A DNA stretch of 64,000 nucleotides from Streptantibioticus silvisoli (GTDB taxonomy: Bacteria > Actinomycetota > Actinomycetes > Streptomycetales > Streptomycetaceae): contig NZ_JAAGKO020000001.1 in assembly GCF_027947535.2 (NCBI RefSeq), forward strand, positions 337,790-401,789. Direction: 5' to 3'. The number at the start of each line of letters is the position of its first letter. Positions within the stretch are counted from its first letter, which is position 1. The position numbers and the translations under genes are program-made. The notes under the pieces were generated by a model. It was not told where the DNA came from, did no database searches, and saw only the letters and a list, made by a program, of their open reading frames with translations. This document shows, in pieces, positions 44,284-53,371 of the stretch.

Positions 44284-45296
44284 AAACCAGCACCGCACCG
44301 GCGCCGAGCGAGGCTGACGCCGGAGCCGAGGCGCGCGGCTCCCTCGCCCGACGGCTGCGCGAGACCCCGGAGGTCGGGGTGGTCGCCGCCTGCGTCGTGG
44401 TCTTCGCCGCCCTGGCGATCGACCGGTCGACGTTCGCCGACGCGGTGAACCTCCAGGGCATGGGCTTCGACCTGGCGCAGTACGGGCTGATCGCCATCGG
44501 CGAGTCACTGGTCATCCTCACCGGCGGCATCGACCTGTCGGTCGGCGCGCTGCTGGGCACCAGCGTCATCCTGATGTCCTGGTTCAACGTCCGCGCCGGA
44601 CTGCCGCCGGTCGTCGCCGTGCTGGCCACCCTGGCGATCACCGGCCTGGTCGGGCTGCTGCACGGACTCGCCGTGACCCGGCTGAAGATGGCCCCCTTCG
44701 TGGTCACCCTGGTCACCTACACCGTGGCCCAGGGCGTCACCCTGGCCATCACCTCCGGCACCTCGATCACCGGAATCGGCGGCTTGTTCGGCGACATCGG
44801 CCAGACCTACGTGGCCCAGATCCCGCTGCCCCTCATCCTGTTCGCCGTCGTCGCGGTGGCCGCCTGGTTCTTCCTGGAACGGACGTACGTCGGGCGGCAG
44901 GTCTACGCCGTCGGCGGCAACGCGGAGGCCGCCCGCCTGGCCGGTATCCGCGGTGACCGCCGCGTGGTGGCCATGTACGTCACCAGTTCCCTGCTGTCCG
45001 GCTTCGCCGGGATCATGGTGCTGGGCCGCATGGGCGTCGGCTCGGCCAGCGGCGTGGGCGTCGGCTGGGAACTGTCGGCCATCGCCGCGGCCGTCATCGG
45101 CGGCGTCAGCCTGGTCGGCGGCCAGGGCCGCATCGTCGGCATCGTCGCCGGGACCGTCCTGCTCGAATTCATCAACAACGGCCTGACGATCCTCCAGATC
45201 AACTCCGACTACACCAACATCGTGCTCGGCTGCGTCCTCGCCCTGGCGATCACCGCCGACCGCCTCCGCGCCCGCGGCATCGCCCGCCGCGGCTGA
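44280..45296 (+). CDS. Sugar ABC transporter permease
   Basis: 338 residues with about 8-10 hydrophobic segments. GESLVILTGGIDLSVGALLGTS is the RbsC/AraH hallmark; the C-terminal half has GGNAEAARLAGIRGDRRVVAMY, the EAA-like loop contacting the ATPase, and LEFINNGLTILQINSDYTNIVLG. It forms the membrane channel of the importer as a homodimer. It ends the operon; a hairpin follows at 45304-45351. Confidence 0.93.
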   Translation: MKTSTAPAPSEADAGAEARGSLARRLRETPEVGVVAACVVVFAALAIDRSTFADAVNLQGMGFDLAQYGLIAIGESLVILTGGIDLSVGALLGTSVILMSWFNVRAGLPPVVAVLATLAITGLVGLLHGLAVTRLKMAPFVVTLVTYTVAQGVTLAITSGTSITGIGGLFGDIGQTYVAQIPLPLILFAVVAVAAWFFLERTYVGRQVYAVGGNAEAARLAGIRGDRRVVAMYVTSSLLSGFAGIMVLGRMGVGSASGVGVGWELSAIAAAVIGGVSLVGGQGRIVGIVAGTVLLEFINNGLTILQINSDYTNIVLGCVLALAITADRLRARGIARRG

Positions 45297-45303
45297 CCGA
45301 TCC

Positions 45304-45351
45304 GTCCCGGCGGACCCGGCCCGGCGGACCCGGCCCCGGGGCCGCCGGGAC
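45304..45351 (+). terminator. GC-rich hairpin after the permease gene
   Basis: GTCCCGGCGG pairs with CCGCCGGGAC around a GC-rich loop that can itself fold. It starts seven bases after the permease stop and lies between convergent genes. No T-tract. Confidence 0.6.
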
Positions 45352-45449
45352 GAGGCGACGGGCACGGTGCGGCAGGCCGGCGGGGAACCGGGGTCAGCCG
45401 CTTGCAGGGCCGGGGCGCCGCAGAGGTGAGCCTCAGCCGTGGTCAGCTC

Positions 45450-45932
45450 TCACCGCGGCTGCGAGGCCGACGGATCGATGGGCAGCCGCAGCCGGAGGTA
45501 GTCGCTGCCCCTCGGCCCCGGACGGTGCGCGCCGTCCGGCCGCCAGGTGCGCCGGGCGTCGCAGCGCCGTGCACGGGCGTCGGACGCCCACCACCCCAGC
45601 ACGCCCTCGGCACAACCGGCAGCCGCAGCCCGCACGATGAACTCCCGGTGCAGGGACCCGCCCACCCCCTGTCCCCAGGCGTGCGGCGGCACCGCGATCC
45701 GGTGGAGCTCGTGGTGCGTCGCGGCGTGGAGTTCCTTGCGGTGCGGCGGGCCCGCTGCGAGCAGACCGATGACCGTCCCGTCCAGGCGCTCCGCGCACCA
45801 CGTGGTCACCGTCGACGTGGCGAGCCCGCGCGCCCAGGCAGCGCACCGCCGCGCCCGGGCCGCTGGGCCGGTGAGCTCCTGCTCGGACACGCCGCCCGCG
45901 GCGCGGTAGGCGGTCCGGGTCCGGGAGTGCAC
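45450..45932 (-). CDS. GNAT-family N-acetyltransferase, possibly 5'-disrupted
   Basis: 160 residues from GTG 45932. Acetyl-CoA-binding pattern LHRIAVPPHAWGQGVGGSLHREFIVRAAAAG with V-x6-G-x-G-x-G/S spacing, followed by EGVLGWWASDARAR. The same frame upstream reads IRPEAAAQDVGILTDVH, which looks like a normal GNAT N-terminus, but it lacks a start codon. A GTG with the right context (45985-45987) is in another frame, out by one base. The gene may have a single-base insertion near 45980 or a sequencing error. Acceptor unknown. Confidence 0.7.
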   Translation of the reverse strand: MHSRTRTAYRAAGGVSEQELTGPAARARRCAAWARGLATSTVTTWCAERLDGTVIGLLAAGPPHRKELHAATHHELHRIAVPPHAWGQGVGGSLHREFIVRAAAAGCAEGVLGWWASDARARRCDARRTWRPDGAHRPGPRGSDYLRLRLPIDPSASQPR

Positions 45933-46301
45933 GTCCGTCAGGATGCCGACGTCCTGGGCGGCTGCCTCGGGCCTGATCCACCGTCACGCCCCCGCCCGCT
46001 GACCGGTGGCCGAATATGACCGCCCGTTCGACCGCCGGTGCGGTGTAGCGGCGGGCGGCGGCGGGCAGTCTCACCCCGGAACCACGCACGGCCCGGCCCG
46101 CGTGTCACCTCCGGCGCGCGGCATCCCCGTCCTCGCACGCGCACCGCCGAACCGCCCCCAGGCAGCGCAACCCTCACCCCGATCGGCGCGCCGGCCCTCC
46201 TGCCCGACCTCGTCCCGCGCGGCAGCCTCACCGGCCGGCACCCGTGCGGCGACCGGGAACCACCGGGGCCGCCGCGTCCCGACCGCAGGAGGCTGACGAC
46301 C

Positions 46302-47966
46302 ATGTACGAACGCCACGTGCTCGACGCAACGGTGCTCCGCAGAGTTCTGCCGGCCCTCATGGCGGTCCTGGCCCTGCTCTGCGCCGCGGGATCGGCCGCG
46401 GCGTCGGCCCCCGCCGCGCCGGCCGCTGTGCGAGCGCACGCCACCGGCACCCCGCTGCGGGCCGGCACCGGGCTGTACCCGCGCGTCCTGCGACTGGCCC
46501 ACTCCGGTTCGGCCGACGGCCAGTTGATCGCCTCCGTCGTCGACTTCGACGCGGCCGGCGGCGTCGGTGTCATCTACCGCAGCACCGACGACGGGGCCAG
46601 CTTCACCGAGATCGGCGACATCCACGACCCGGCCACCGCTGGCGGCCTGTGCTGCTCGACCCTGTTCGAACTGCCCGCCCAGCTCGGGACGTTGCCCGCC
46701 GGAACCCTGCTGTGGGCCGCGTCGGTGGGCCAGAACGCGACGGACCGGCGGATGGCGATCGACGTGTGGCAGAGCCAGGACCACGGGGTCACCTGGTCGC
46801 AACTGCCGGCCTGCGCCACCGCCGCCAACACCGGCGGTCTGTGGGAGCCGGAGCTGTCCGTCGACGCCGAGGGCGATCTGGTGTGCGGCTATTCCGACGA
46901 GACCCAGCCCGCCCAGCACAGCCAGCTGCTGGAGGAGCGCTTCTCCTCCGACGGGCGCACCTGGGGAGCGGCCCAGCCGACGGTCGCACCGGCCGCCCAG
47001 GGCCTGCGGCCCGGCATGGCCACCGTCGTCCGGCGTGCCGACGGCAGCTACCTGATGACCTACGAGGTGTGCGGAACCGGCGACCAGTACGACTGCGCCG
47101 TCCACTACCGCACCTCCGCCGACGGCGCGGACTGGGGCGACCCCACGGACACCGGCCCGCTGGTCACCACGGAGACCGGGCAGTACTTCACCCACGCGCC
47201 CACCGTGGCCTGGCTGTCCAACGGCACGGCGAACGGGCGGTTCGTCCTGGTCGGCCAGCAGCTCCGGGAGGCGGACGGCTTCCTGTCGACCGCCAGCGGC
47301 AGCACCGTCCTGGTCAACACCGAGAACGGCACCGGCAACTGGTTCCCGATCGACGCGCCGGTGGCGGTGCCCTCGCCCGACGGCAGCTCCTGCCCCAACT
47401 ACAGCTCCGCCCTGCTGCCCTCGGCCGACGGGACCAGGCTGCTGGAGATCGCCACCGACTACAACGGGTCGGTGTGCGAGCCGTACTACGCCACCGGCTC
47501 CTCCCGGGGCACCCAGGACGCCACGGGCTCCGGCCTGACGCCGGGGGACACCTACCGCATGATCGACGTCATCAGCGGCGACTGCCTGGACGTCTCGGCC
47601 GACTCCCGGGCGGTCGGCGGCAACATCCAGCAGTGGACGTGCAACGGGCTCGGGCCGCAGAACTTCCTGTTCGGCCGGACCGCGACCGGGGACTTCACCC
47701 TCACCGGGCAGGATTCCGGGCTGTGCGTCACGGTGGCCGGGGCGAGCACCGCGCCGGGCGCCAACGTCGACCAGGAGGGATGCACCGGCGCCACCGATCA
47801 GCGCTGGCAGGCCGTCAACGAGGGGGACGGCCACTGGACCTGGCGCAACACCGGCAGCGGGTTGTGCCTGGACGTCTCGGGCGGCTCCACCACCGCCGGC
47901 GCCAATGTCCAGCAGTGGACGTGCAACGACCTCTCGCCGCAGATCTGGAAACTGGAACCGAGGTGA
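46302..47966 (+). CDS. Secreted sialidase-fold exo-glycosidase (GH93-like) with ricin-type C-terminal domain
   Basis: 554 residues. An AGGAGG RBS precedes ATG 46302. Residues 1-36 form a signal peptide ending GSAAASA. The catalytic propeller begins TGLYPRVLRLAHSGSADGQLIAS, with Asp-box-like STDDGASFTEIGD, SQDHGVTWSQLP, SSDGRTWGAAQ and TSADGADWGDP, and WEPELSVDAEGDLVCGYSDE. These features match six-bladed exo-arabinanases (GH93) and relatives. The last 130 residues are a ricin-type lectin (NIQQWTCNG, NVQQWTCND). Arabinan as substrate is inferred from the neighbouring arabinose genes; another exo-glycosidase activity is possible. No GCTAAC operator was seen in front of it. Confidence 0.8.
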   Translation: MYERHVLDATVLRRVLPALMAVLALLCAAGSAAASAPAAPAAVRAHATGTPLRAGTGLYPRVLRLAHSGSADGQLIASVVDFDAAGGVGVIYRSTDDGASFTEIGDIHDPATAGGLCCSTLFELPAQLGTLPAGTLLWAASVGQNATDRRMAIDVWQSQDHGVTWSQLPACATAANTGGLWEPELSVDAEGDLVCGYSDETQPAQHSQLLEERFSSDGRTWGAAQPTVAPAAQGLRPGMATVVRRADGSYLMTYEVCGTGDQYDCAVHYRTSADGADWGDPTDTGPLVTTETGQYFTHAPTVAWLSNGTANGRFVLVGQQLREADGFLSTASGSTVLVNTENGTGNWFPIDAPVAVPSPDGSSCPNYSSALLPSADGTRLLEIATDYNGSVCEPYYATGSSRGTQDATGSGLTPGDTYRMIDVISGDCLDVSADSRAVGGNIQQWTCNGLGPQNFLFGRTATGDFTLTGQDSGLCVTVAGASTAPGANVDQEGCTGATDQRWQAVNEGDGHWTWRNTGSGLCLDVSGGSTTAGANVQQWTCNDLSPQIWKLEPR

Positions 47967-48130
47967 TCCGCCGCCGGCCCGGCGGTGTGCCTGCACGGGC
48001 CGGGACCGGGCGGGCGCCGGTGCCGGCCCGCGGTGCCGGGCGGCACCGGAAGCGGCGCCACGGTCGCCGAGCAGCCGCGCCGTCCGCCACCGCGCCCGTA
48101 CCTGACCCCCTCTGCGGCCGCACCGGATCA

Positions 48131-48226
48131 CGCCGCGCCGGACCGTGCCGTGCCGTGCCGCGCCGGACCGTGCCGTGCCGCGCCGGACCGTGCCACGCCG
48201 ACCCACGCCGCATCGGACCGTGCCAC
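48131..48226. repeat. Imperfect tandem repeat (CGCCGGACCGTGCC units)
   Basis: Several copies of CGCCGGACCGTGCC, separated by GTGC/CGC-type spacers, fill this part of the 340-base gap between the GH93-like and DJ-1 genes. Unit spacing varies between about 20 and 30 bases. No gene is seen in the gap. Confidence 0.65.
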
Positions 48227-48309
48227 GTCGCGCTACGACCGGCCGCGACCGGTGCGGGAAGTCCTCCCGCCCGATGACCCTTTGACGGTCCTGTGAGGGG
48301 GTCCCTACC

Positions 48310-48987
48310 GTGAGTTCCACCAACCCGGAAGGACGGCCGCCCGTGCACATCGCGATCCTCACTTTCGAGGGCTACAACGAGCTCGACTCCCTGATCGCAC
48401 TCGGTGTGCTCAACCGTGTCGGGACCGAAGACTGGCGCGTCACGATCGCCACCCCCAGCCCCAAGGTGACCTCGATGAACGGGGTGACCATCGAGCGGAT
48501 GTCGACTCTGGAGGAGGCGTGCGCCGCTGACGCCGTCATCGTCGGCAGTGGCATCGCCACGCGCGAGGTGGTCGAAGACCCGGCGATCATGGACATCCTG
48601 CGCCGCCTGGACCCGTCCCGCCAGCTCATCGCGGCGCAGTGCTCCGGCGCGCTGGTGCTGGCCAGGCTCGGCCTGCTCGACGGCATCCCCGCGTGCACCG
48701 ACCTGACCACCCGGCCCTGGGTCGTCGCCGCCGGCGTCGAGGTACTCGACCAGCCCTTCTACGCCAAGGGCGACATCGCCACCGCCGGCGGCTGCCTCGC
48801 CTCGCACTACCTCGCCGCCTGGATCATCGCCCGCCTCAAGGGCGACGCCGCCGCCGAGAGCGCGTTGCACTACGTCGCCCCGGTCGGCGAGAAGCAGGAG
48901 TACGTCGAGCGGGCCTGGCGCAACATCACCCCGTATCTGCCCGCCGCCACCGGCGCCCGTTCGAACAGCCCCGTCCGGGTGGCGTGA
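48310..48987 (+). CDS. DJ-1/PfpI-family protein
   Basis: 225 residues. The family's alpha/beta fold starts VHIAILTFEGYNELDSLIALGVLNRVG. The conserved Glu/Asp near the start and the nucleophile elbow LIAAQCSGALVLARLGLLDG (Cys in the AxCSGA motif) are present. Members include isonitrile hydratase-like, deglycase and protease-like proteins and AraC N-domains; the substrate is not known. Start GTG 48310; a second GTG 33 bases downstream is possible. It stands alone, convergent with the peroxiredoxin gene. Confidence 0.87.
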   Translation: MSSTNPEGRPPVHIAILTFEGYNELDSLIALGVLNRVGTEDWRVTIATPSPKVTSMNGVTIERMSTLEEACAADAVIVGSGIATREVVEDPAIMDILRRLDPSRQLIAAQCSGALVLARLGLLDGIPACTDLTTRPWVVAAGVEVLDQPFYAKGDIATAGGCLASHYLAAWIIARLKGDAAAESALHYVAPVGEKQEYVERAWRNITPYLPAATGARSNSPVRVA

Positions 48988-49061
48988 CCCGGGGGCGTTC
49001 GGCGGCATCCCCGGCCGCCGCCACCGGGTCGCGAGGCGAGACAAGGCGGTGCAGGCGGCCG

Positions 49062-49112
49062 GGACGGTCCCCGGCCGCGGTTCCACAACGGAGCCGCGGC
49101 CGAGGACCGTCC
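49062..49112. terminator. Long bidirectional hairpin between convergent genes
   Basis: GGACGGTCC, then CGGCCGCGG, then TTCC pair with GGA, CCGCGGCCG and GGACCGTCC around ACAAC, a stem of over 20 bp with two mismatches. It lies between the DJ-1 gene and the end of the leftward operon and is likely to stop transcription from both sides. Confidence 0.8.
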
Positions 49113-49151
49113 GCCGAAGGCCGTCCCGCCCGCCCCGGCCCGGTCGCCGGG

Positions 49152-49736
49152 TCAGCCCGCCTGGGCCCGGAGCCAGGCCGCCACCGCCGGTGCGTCCTCG
49201 TTCGAGGGGAAGACGGGGTACCGCACGTGGCGGACCACGCCGTCCCGCACCAGCAGGGTCTGGCGGCGCAGCAGCGTCTTGCCGGCCACGGTGAACACCG
49301 GCAGCCGCAGGGCGCCAGCCAGCGTCATGCCGCTGTCGCTGAGGAGTTCGTACGGCAGGCCGAGCCGTTCGACGGCCTCGGTCTGTTCCCCGGTGGTCTG
49401 CGTGCTGACGCCGTACACGCGCGCGCCGAGGGTCTCGAACTCCGCGAAGAGCCGCCCGTAGGACAGGCATTGCGGTGTGCAGCCGCGCGCCCCCGGGGTG
49501 GCGTTCCACGCCTGCTCGCCGCCGGGCGGCTCCTCGCCCGGCCTGCCGGTGCGCGGGTAGCAGAACAGCACGACCCAGCGTCCCCGCGATTCGGCGCGCA
49601 GGTCGTGCAGGCCGCCTCCGGTGCCGGGCAGCGGAAGAGCGGGCAGTTCGGTGCCGGGCACGTGGTCGCAGCCGCCGTCGTCCTGCGGTACGGGAAGGTT
49701 GTCGGGCAGATCGACGGGGTTATGGGGCTTCGTCAT
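49152..49736 (-). CDS. Peroxiredoxin (PrxQ/AhpC-TSA type)
   Basis: 194 residues. WVVLFCYPRTGRPGE is the thioredoxin-fold beta strand, and PGARGCTPQCLSYG supplies the peroxidatic Cys (PGxxGCTxQ) with a second Cys four residues on, as in PrxQ. Also seen are YGVSTQTTGEQTEAVERLGLPYELLSDSG and a C-terminal strand. It reduces peroxides with thiols. AGGAG precedes ATG 49736, which lies 12 bases after the MFS stop, so it is the last gene of the peptide/diiron operon. It may protect the iron enzymes from peroxide formed in uncoupled turnover (inference). Confidence 0.9.
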   Translation of the reverse strand: MTKPHNPVDLPDNLPVPQDDGGCDHVPGTELPALPLPGTGGGLHDLRAESRGRWVVLFCYPRTGRPGEEPPGGEQAWNATPGARGCTPQCLSYGRLFAEFETLGARVYGVSTQTTGEQTEAVERLGLPYELLSDSGMTLAGALRLPVFTVAGKTLLRRQTLLVRDGVVRHVRYPVFPSNEDAPAVAAWLRAQAG

Positions 49737-49748
49737 GCGCCCAGTCTC

Positions 49749-51050
49749 CTACTGGCTGCTCGACAATGGTACGGAAGGTGGCCCGGAGTCCTCCTCGGGC
49801 TCCGGCCGGTCGGCCGCGCGGGCGGCGCCCGACACCAGGCCGCGGTACGCCACGACCCCGCTCAGCACGCTGAACAGCGCGGCGGCACCGAAGCCGTAGC
49901 GTGCGTCGCCCCCCGCGTAGGCGGTGATCGCGCCGAACAGGGCCGCGCCCACCGGGTTGGCCACGAAGGCGAGCGTACGGGCGTTGGCGGTCACCCGGCC
50001 GAGCAGTTCCAGCGGCACCAGCTTCTGCCGCAGGGACCTGATCTGGACCGAGGCGAAGATCGACAGCCCGCCGTGCAGCAGGTTCGCCACCAGGAGCATC
50101 AGCGGATCGACGGACAGGGCGAACCCGAGCAGGGAGCCCCCCAGCCCGATGACCGACCAGCCGATGAGCCGGGCCGGGCTGGCCCGCGGTGCCACCCGGC
50201 CCACGACCGCCGCGGCCAGCACCCCGCCCACGCCGGCGGCGGCCACCACGGCCCCGGCCCAGGCGGGGGAGGCGTGCAGCCCCTTGGTGGCGTGGAAGAT
50301 GACGAGGGTCTCGGCGGCTATCACGAAGTTCACCGCGGCCTGCACCGTGACGAGCCGTGAGATGAGCGGATGGGCCCGCAGATACCCCATGCCCTCGCGC
50401 ATCTCCCGCCACAACGCGGCGGCGCCCAGGCCCTCGGCCTTGGCGGCGAGCCTCGCGCCGGCCGGTCCGGCGAGCCCGCGCAGGGGCAGCAGGGTGCCGA
50501 CGGACGCCGCGAAGGTGGCCGCGTTGAGCCAGATCGCGTCCCGCACGCCCACCCAGGCCATGAACCCGCCGATCAGCGCCGGGCCGAGCAGGATGCCCAG
50601 CTGGTTGCTCAGCTCCAGCCGGGCGTTGCCCTTGAGCAGGGCGTCGGGACGCAGCAGCGACTGCACCGCCTTGGTCATCGAGGTCTCGAACAGCACCCCG
50701 ATCGCCGCCGCCAGGCAGGCCATGACGAGCAGCAGGCCCGCGCCCCCGGGCAGGCCGACGGTGAGCGGCATGGCCGCGAACACCAGGCCGCGGGCCACGT
50801 CGCACCAGATGAGCACCCGGCGGGAGTTCCACCGGTCGGCCAGCGGGCCGGCCAGCAGCCCGACCAGGAGGTAGGCGATCGTCCTGGGCGTGGCGGCCAG
50901 CGCGGACAGCAGGGGGCTGCCGGTGATCCGGAGCATCAGCAGGGGCACGGCGAGCAGGGCGGCGCCGTCCCCGATCACCGAGACCGTCTGGCCCGCCCAC
51001 ATCAGCCGGAAGAAGCCCGATTCGGCGGAGCGGCCGGTCGCCGTCGTCAT
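49749..51050 (-). CDS. MFS transporter
   Basis: 433 residues, about 12 hydrophobic segments. The MFS motif appears as LLAGPLADRWNSRRVLIWCD (residues about 63-82). It starts with MTTATGRSAESGFFRLMWAGQTVSVIGDGAALLAVPL, typical of the MFS_3 (EntS-like) exporters. The ATG overlaps the amidohydrolase stop by four bases. Placed inside the operon, it most likely exports the product. Confidence 0.9.
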   Translation of the reverse strand: MTTATGRSAESGFFRLMWAGQTVSVIGDGAALLAVPLLMLRITGSPLLSALAATPRTIAYLLVGLLAGPLADRWNSRRVLIWCDVARGLVFAAMPLTVGLPGGAGLLLVMACLAAAIGVLFETSMTKAVQSLLRPDALLKGNARLELSNQLGILLGPALIGGFMAWVGVRDAIWLNAATFAASVGTLLPLRGLAGPAGARLAAKAEGLGAAALWREMREGMGYLRAHPLISRLVTVQAAVNFVIAAETLVIFHATKGLHASPAWAGAVVAAAGVGGVLAAAVVGRVAPRASPARLIGWSVIGLGGSLLGFALSVDPLMLLVANLLHGGLSIFASVQIRSLRQKLVPLELLGRVTANARTLAFVANPVGAALFGAITAYAGGDARYGFGAAALFSVLSGVVAYRGLVSGAARAADRPEPEEDSGPPSVPLSSSQ

Positions 51051-52426
51051 CCTTCCGCCTTGCGCACCGCGTCCGGCGTGCCCGCGTCCGGGACGTCGCG
51101 GGAGGCGGTGCCGCGCACCGCGGCGGCCGTCGCCAGCGCCTGCGCCGCCGCCGGGAGGATGCGTGCCGCCGTCTCCCCGTACACGGCGCGGAGCACCTCG
51201 TCCGGCAGCCCGAGTCCGTACGCCGGCCAGCGGCCCCGCCCGTCGCGCAGGGCGAAGGCGTCGTCGTCCGACTCCAGGACGCGGAACTGCTCCCGGTAGG
51301 TCTCCCGGTCCTGGACCCGGTCACCGCCGAAGACCACCCGGTCCCGCCAGCGGTCGAGGAAGCGTGCCGCGTGCCGCGGTTGCCGGGCCAGCACCGCGTG
51401 ACGGGCCCCCAGCTCCACGTACAGGTTGGGCACCCGCCGCAGGCGCTCCGCCAGGTCGTCCAGGCGTTCCCCGGTCCCGTCCAGGTGGGCGGCGATCATC
51501 ACCAGACCCGGGAACCTGCGCAGCACGCGGTCCCGCCGCCGGTGGATCTCCTCGTGCCCCTCACCGCCGGGGCGCCGCCGGGCCCACGGTGTGCGGTACA
51601 GCCTGACCAGGGCCTCGTTGTCCGCGTCCCACGGGCGGTACGCGGCCAGTTCGTCACCGCAGTGCGCGATCACGGGCAGGGCGAGCGCGGACGCCGCCTC
51701 CCAGAAGGGGTCCAAGCGGGGGTCGTCGAGGAAGAGCGGGTCCTCGGGCACCGGGCCCACGCCGAAGTCGTCGACGCCGAAGCCCTTGTCGTGCATCTCG
51801 CCGATCAGCACGGCCCGATGGGCGCGGACGTCGGCCTCCAGGGCTTCCGCCATGCGCCGCGCGCCACCGGGCCGGCGCGCCAGCGACCAGTCCACGGTCG
51901 CGGCCGGCAGCAGCCGTCCCGGGGCCTGCCGGGCGAGGCGGGCGCTGTCGGCCGACGTCTCGCCGCGGTCGGCGAAGGCCGCGGTGACCACGGCGGCGAC
52001 GTTCAACTCCGCCATCACACGCAGCCGTTCGGCCACCGGCGCCGGATCCATCGTCAGGTGCGCGTGCACGTCGACGACGGGGAAGCGGGCCCGGACGGGC
52101 TCCGTGCCGGGGGTGCGCAGCAGCGCGGTGGGGGCGAAGTCGAAGACGGAGACCTCCGCGGGCGGGACGAAGGCCATCAGCCAGGCGGCCCGGTCGTCCG
52201 GGACCCGGATCGTCACCTCGCCGTCCCCCCAGGCGAGGTGCTGCTTGCGGACCAGGTCGGTGAGCATGGTGTGGCGCCAGCCCGCAGCCCGCAGCACGGC
52301 CTCCTCACCGCGCGGCCCGTCGACGGTCACCAGGTAGGCGTGCGGTCCGTACGGCTCGGTGTGCACCGCGCAGCCCGCGGCCTGGAAGACGGGGGTGTCC
52401 GCGGCGGCGGGACCGGGCGCCGTCAC
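51047..52426 (-). CDS. Amidohydrolase-family metal-dependent hydrolase
   Basis: 459 residues from a GTG that overlaps the stop of the TauD gene (GTGA). The first 110 residues are an extra domain without recognised motif (VTAPGPAAADTPVFQAAG to VSVFDFAPTAL). A TIM barrel follows with FPVVDVHAHLTMDP (HxH metal pair), LIGEMHDKGFGVDDFG, PVIAHCGDE, VMIAAHLDGTGERLD and VVFGGDRV (final Asp). This is the amidohydrolase 2-like (decarboxylase/hydrolase) arrangement. It could hydrolyse an amide or decarboxylate an acid in the pathway. Confidence 0.85.
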   Translation of the reverse strand: MTAPGPAAADTPVFQAAGCAVHTEPYGPHAYLVTVDGPRGEEAVLRAAGWRHTMLTDLVRKQHLAWGDGEVTIRVPDDRAAWLMAFVPPAEVSVFDFAPTALLRTPGTEPVRARFPVVDVHAHLTMDPAPVAERLRVMAELNVAAVVTAAFADRGETSADSARLARQAPGRLLPAATVDWSLARRPGGARRMAEALEADVRAHRAVLIGEMHDKGFGVDDFGVGPVPEDPLFLDDPRLDPFWEAASALALPVIAHCGDELAAYRPWDADNEALVRLYRTPWARRRPGGEGHEEIHRRRDRVLRRFPGLVMIAAHLDGTGERLDDLAERLRRVPNLYVELGARHAVLARQPRHAARFLDRWRDRVVFGGDRVQDRETYREQFRVLESDDDAFALRDGRGRWPAYGLGLPDEVLRAVYGETAARILPAAAQALATAAAVRGTASRDVPDAGTPDAVRKAEG

Positions 52427-53334
52427 GACGCGCTCCGCAGCTCGGCGCGGACCGGATCGTGATGCATGCGGACCCGCAACAGGTGGCGGCGCGAATCGTC
52501 GAAGTGCTCGCGGCCGTGCAGGACCCGGTGGTTGTCCACGAAGACCGCCTGGCTCTCCGCCAGCCGTACGGTGGTGGCCAGCGCCGGATCGGTGAGCGTG
52601 TGCCCGAGCAGCGCCAGCGCGACGCCCACCGGGTCGCCGGCCGCCATGCGCACCCGCCGTACGCCCTGCTCCAGCAGGTCCGCGCGGTAGCGCACGATCA
52701 GGCCGTCTCCCGCTGTCCGGGTGAACACCTTGACGGGAACGAGCCGTTGGCCGTTCCACATGGGGACGGACCGGGTGAGCAGGGTGTCGCGGGCGGCGCG
52801 GCCGGCCGCGCTGCGGCCCAGCGCGTCCCACACGCCTCGGCCGTCGACCAGCACCGAGGCACCGCCGTGGTCGGCCGGCCGGACGCACCACAGGCCGAAC
52901 CAGCGCTCGGGGCGGGCGGCGAAGGTGGAGTCGGTGTGCAGGCACGCCTGTCCGTCGGCGACCGAGATGTTGTCCCGGCGCTGCGCGCGCGGCAGGTCAG
53001 GGCGCGGGCGCACGTCCCACACGACGAGGTCGTCCGTGCCGCCGACCGGGCTCGGAGTACCCAGGACCGAGGAGACGCCCACGGCCAGCGCGTCCCGTTC
53101 GGCGGCCGGCAGGGCGCAGAATCCCGGCAGGGACACCACCGCGAACCCCGTGGAGTCCAGCGCCTCGCGCACCGCCGCGAAGAACGCGGCGGCGCCGGGC
53201 CGCTCCAGCAGGCAACCGGCAAGGAGACGCTGCACCTCGGGCAGGTGCGGCGCGCCGGGCGCGGTCAGCGGCGGAGCGCCCGGGGCCACGGCGCGCAGCG
53301 ACGCGGTGACCTGCGGGGTGTGCGGGAACGACAT
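52423..53334 (-). CDS. TauD/TfdA-type Fe(II)/2-oxoglutarate-dependent dioxygenase
   Basis: 303 residues. LHTDSTFAARPERWFGLWCVRPA holds the HxD iron ligands; RVLHGREHFDDSRRHLLRVRMHHDP supplies the distal His and the Arg that binds 2-oxoglutarate. It should hydroxylate, desaturate or otherwise oxidise an unactivated C-H bond. The start ATG 53334 lies 37 bases after the stop of the ALDH-like gene. The C-terminus overlaps the amidohydrolase gene by four bases. Confidence 0.9.
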   Translation of the reverse strand: MSFPHTPQVTASLRAVAPGAPPLTAPGAPHLPEVQRLLAGCLLERPGAAAFFAAVREALDSTGFAVVSLPGFCALPAAERDALAVGVSSVLGTPSPVGGTDDLVVWDVRPRPDLPRAQRRDNISVADGQACLHTDSTFAARPERWFGLWCVRPADHGGASVLVDGRGVWDALGRSAAGRAARDTLLTRSVPMWNGQRLVPVKVFTRTAGDGLIVRYRADLLEQGVRRVRMAAGDPVGVALALLGHTLTDPALATTVRLAESQAVFVDNHRVLHGREHFDDSRRHLLRVRMHHDPVRAELRSAS

Positions 53335-53371
53335 GGCTACCTTTCACACGTGCTGAATACGGCTCGTACGG

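Noticed and set aside
46071..48362. Minus-strand open frame of 763 codons
   Set aside because: Antisense to the GH93-like gene; no signal peptide or motif.
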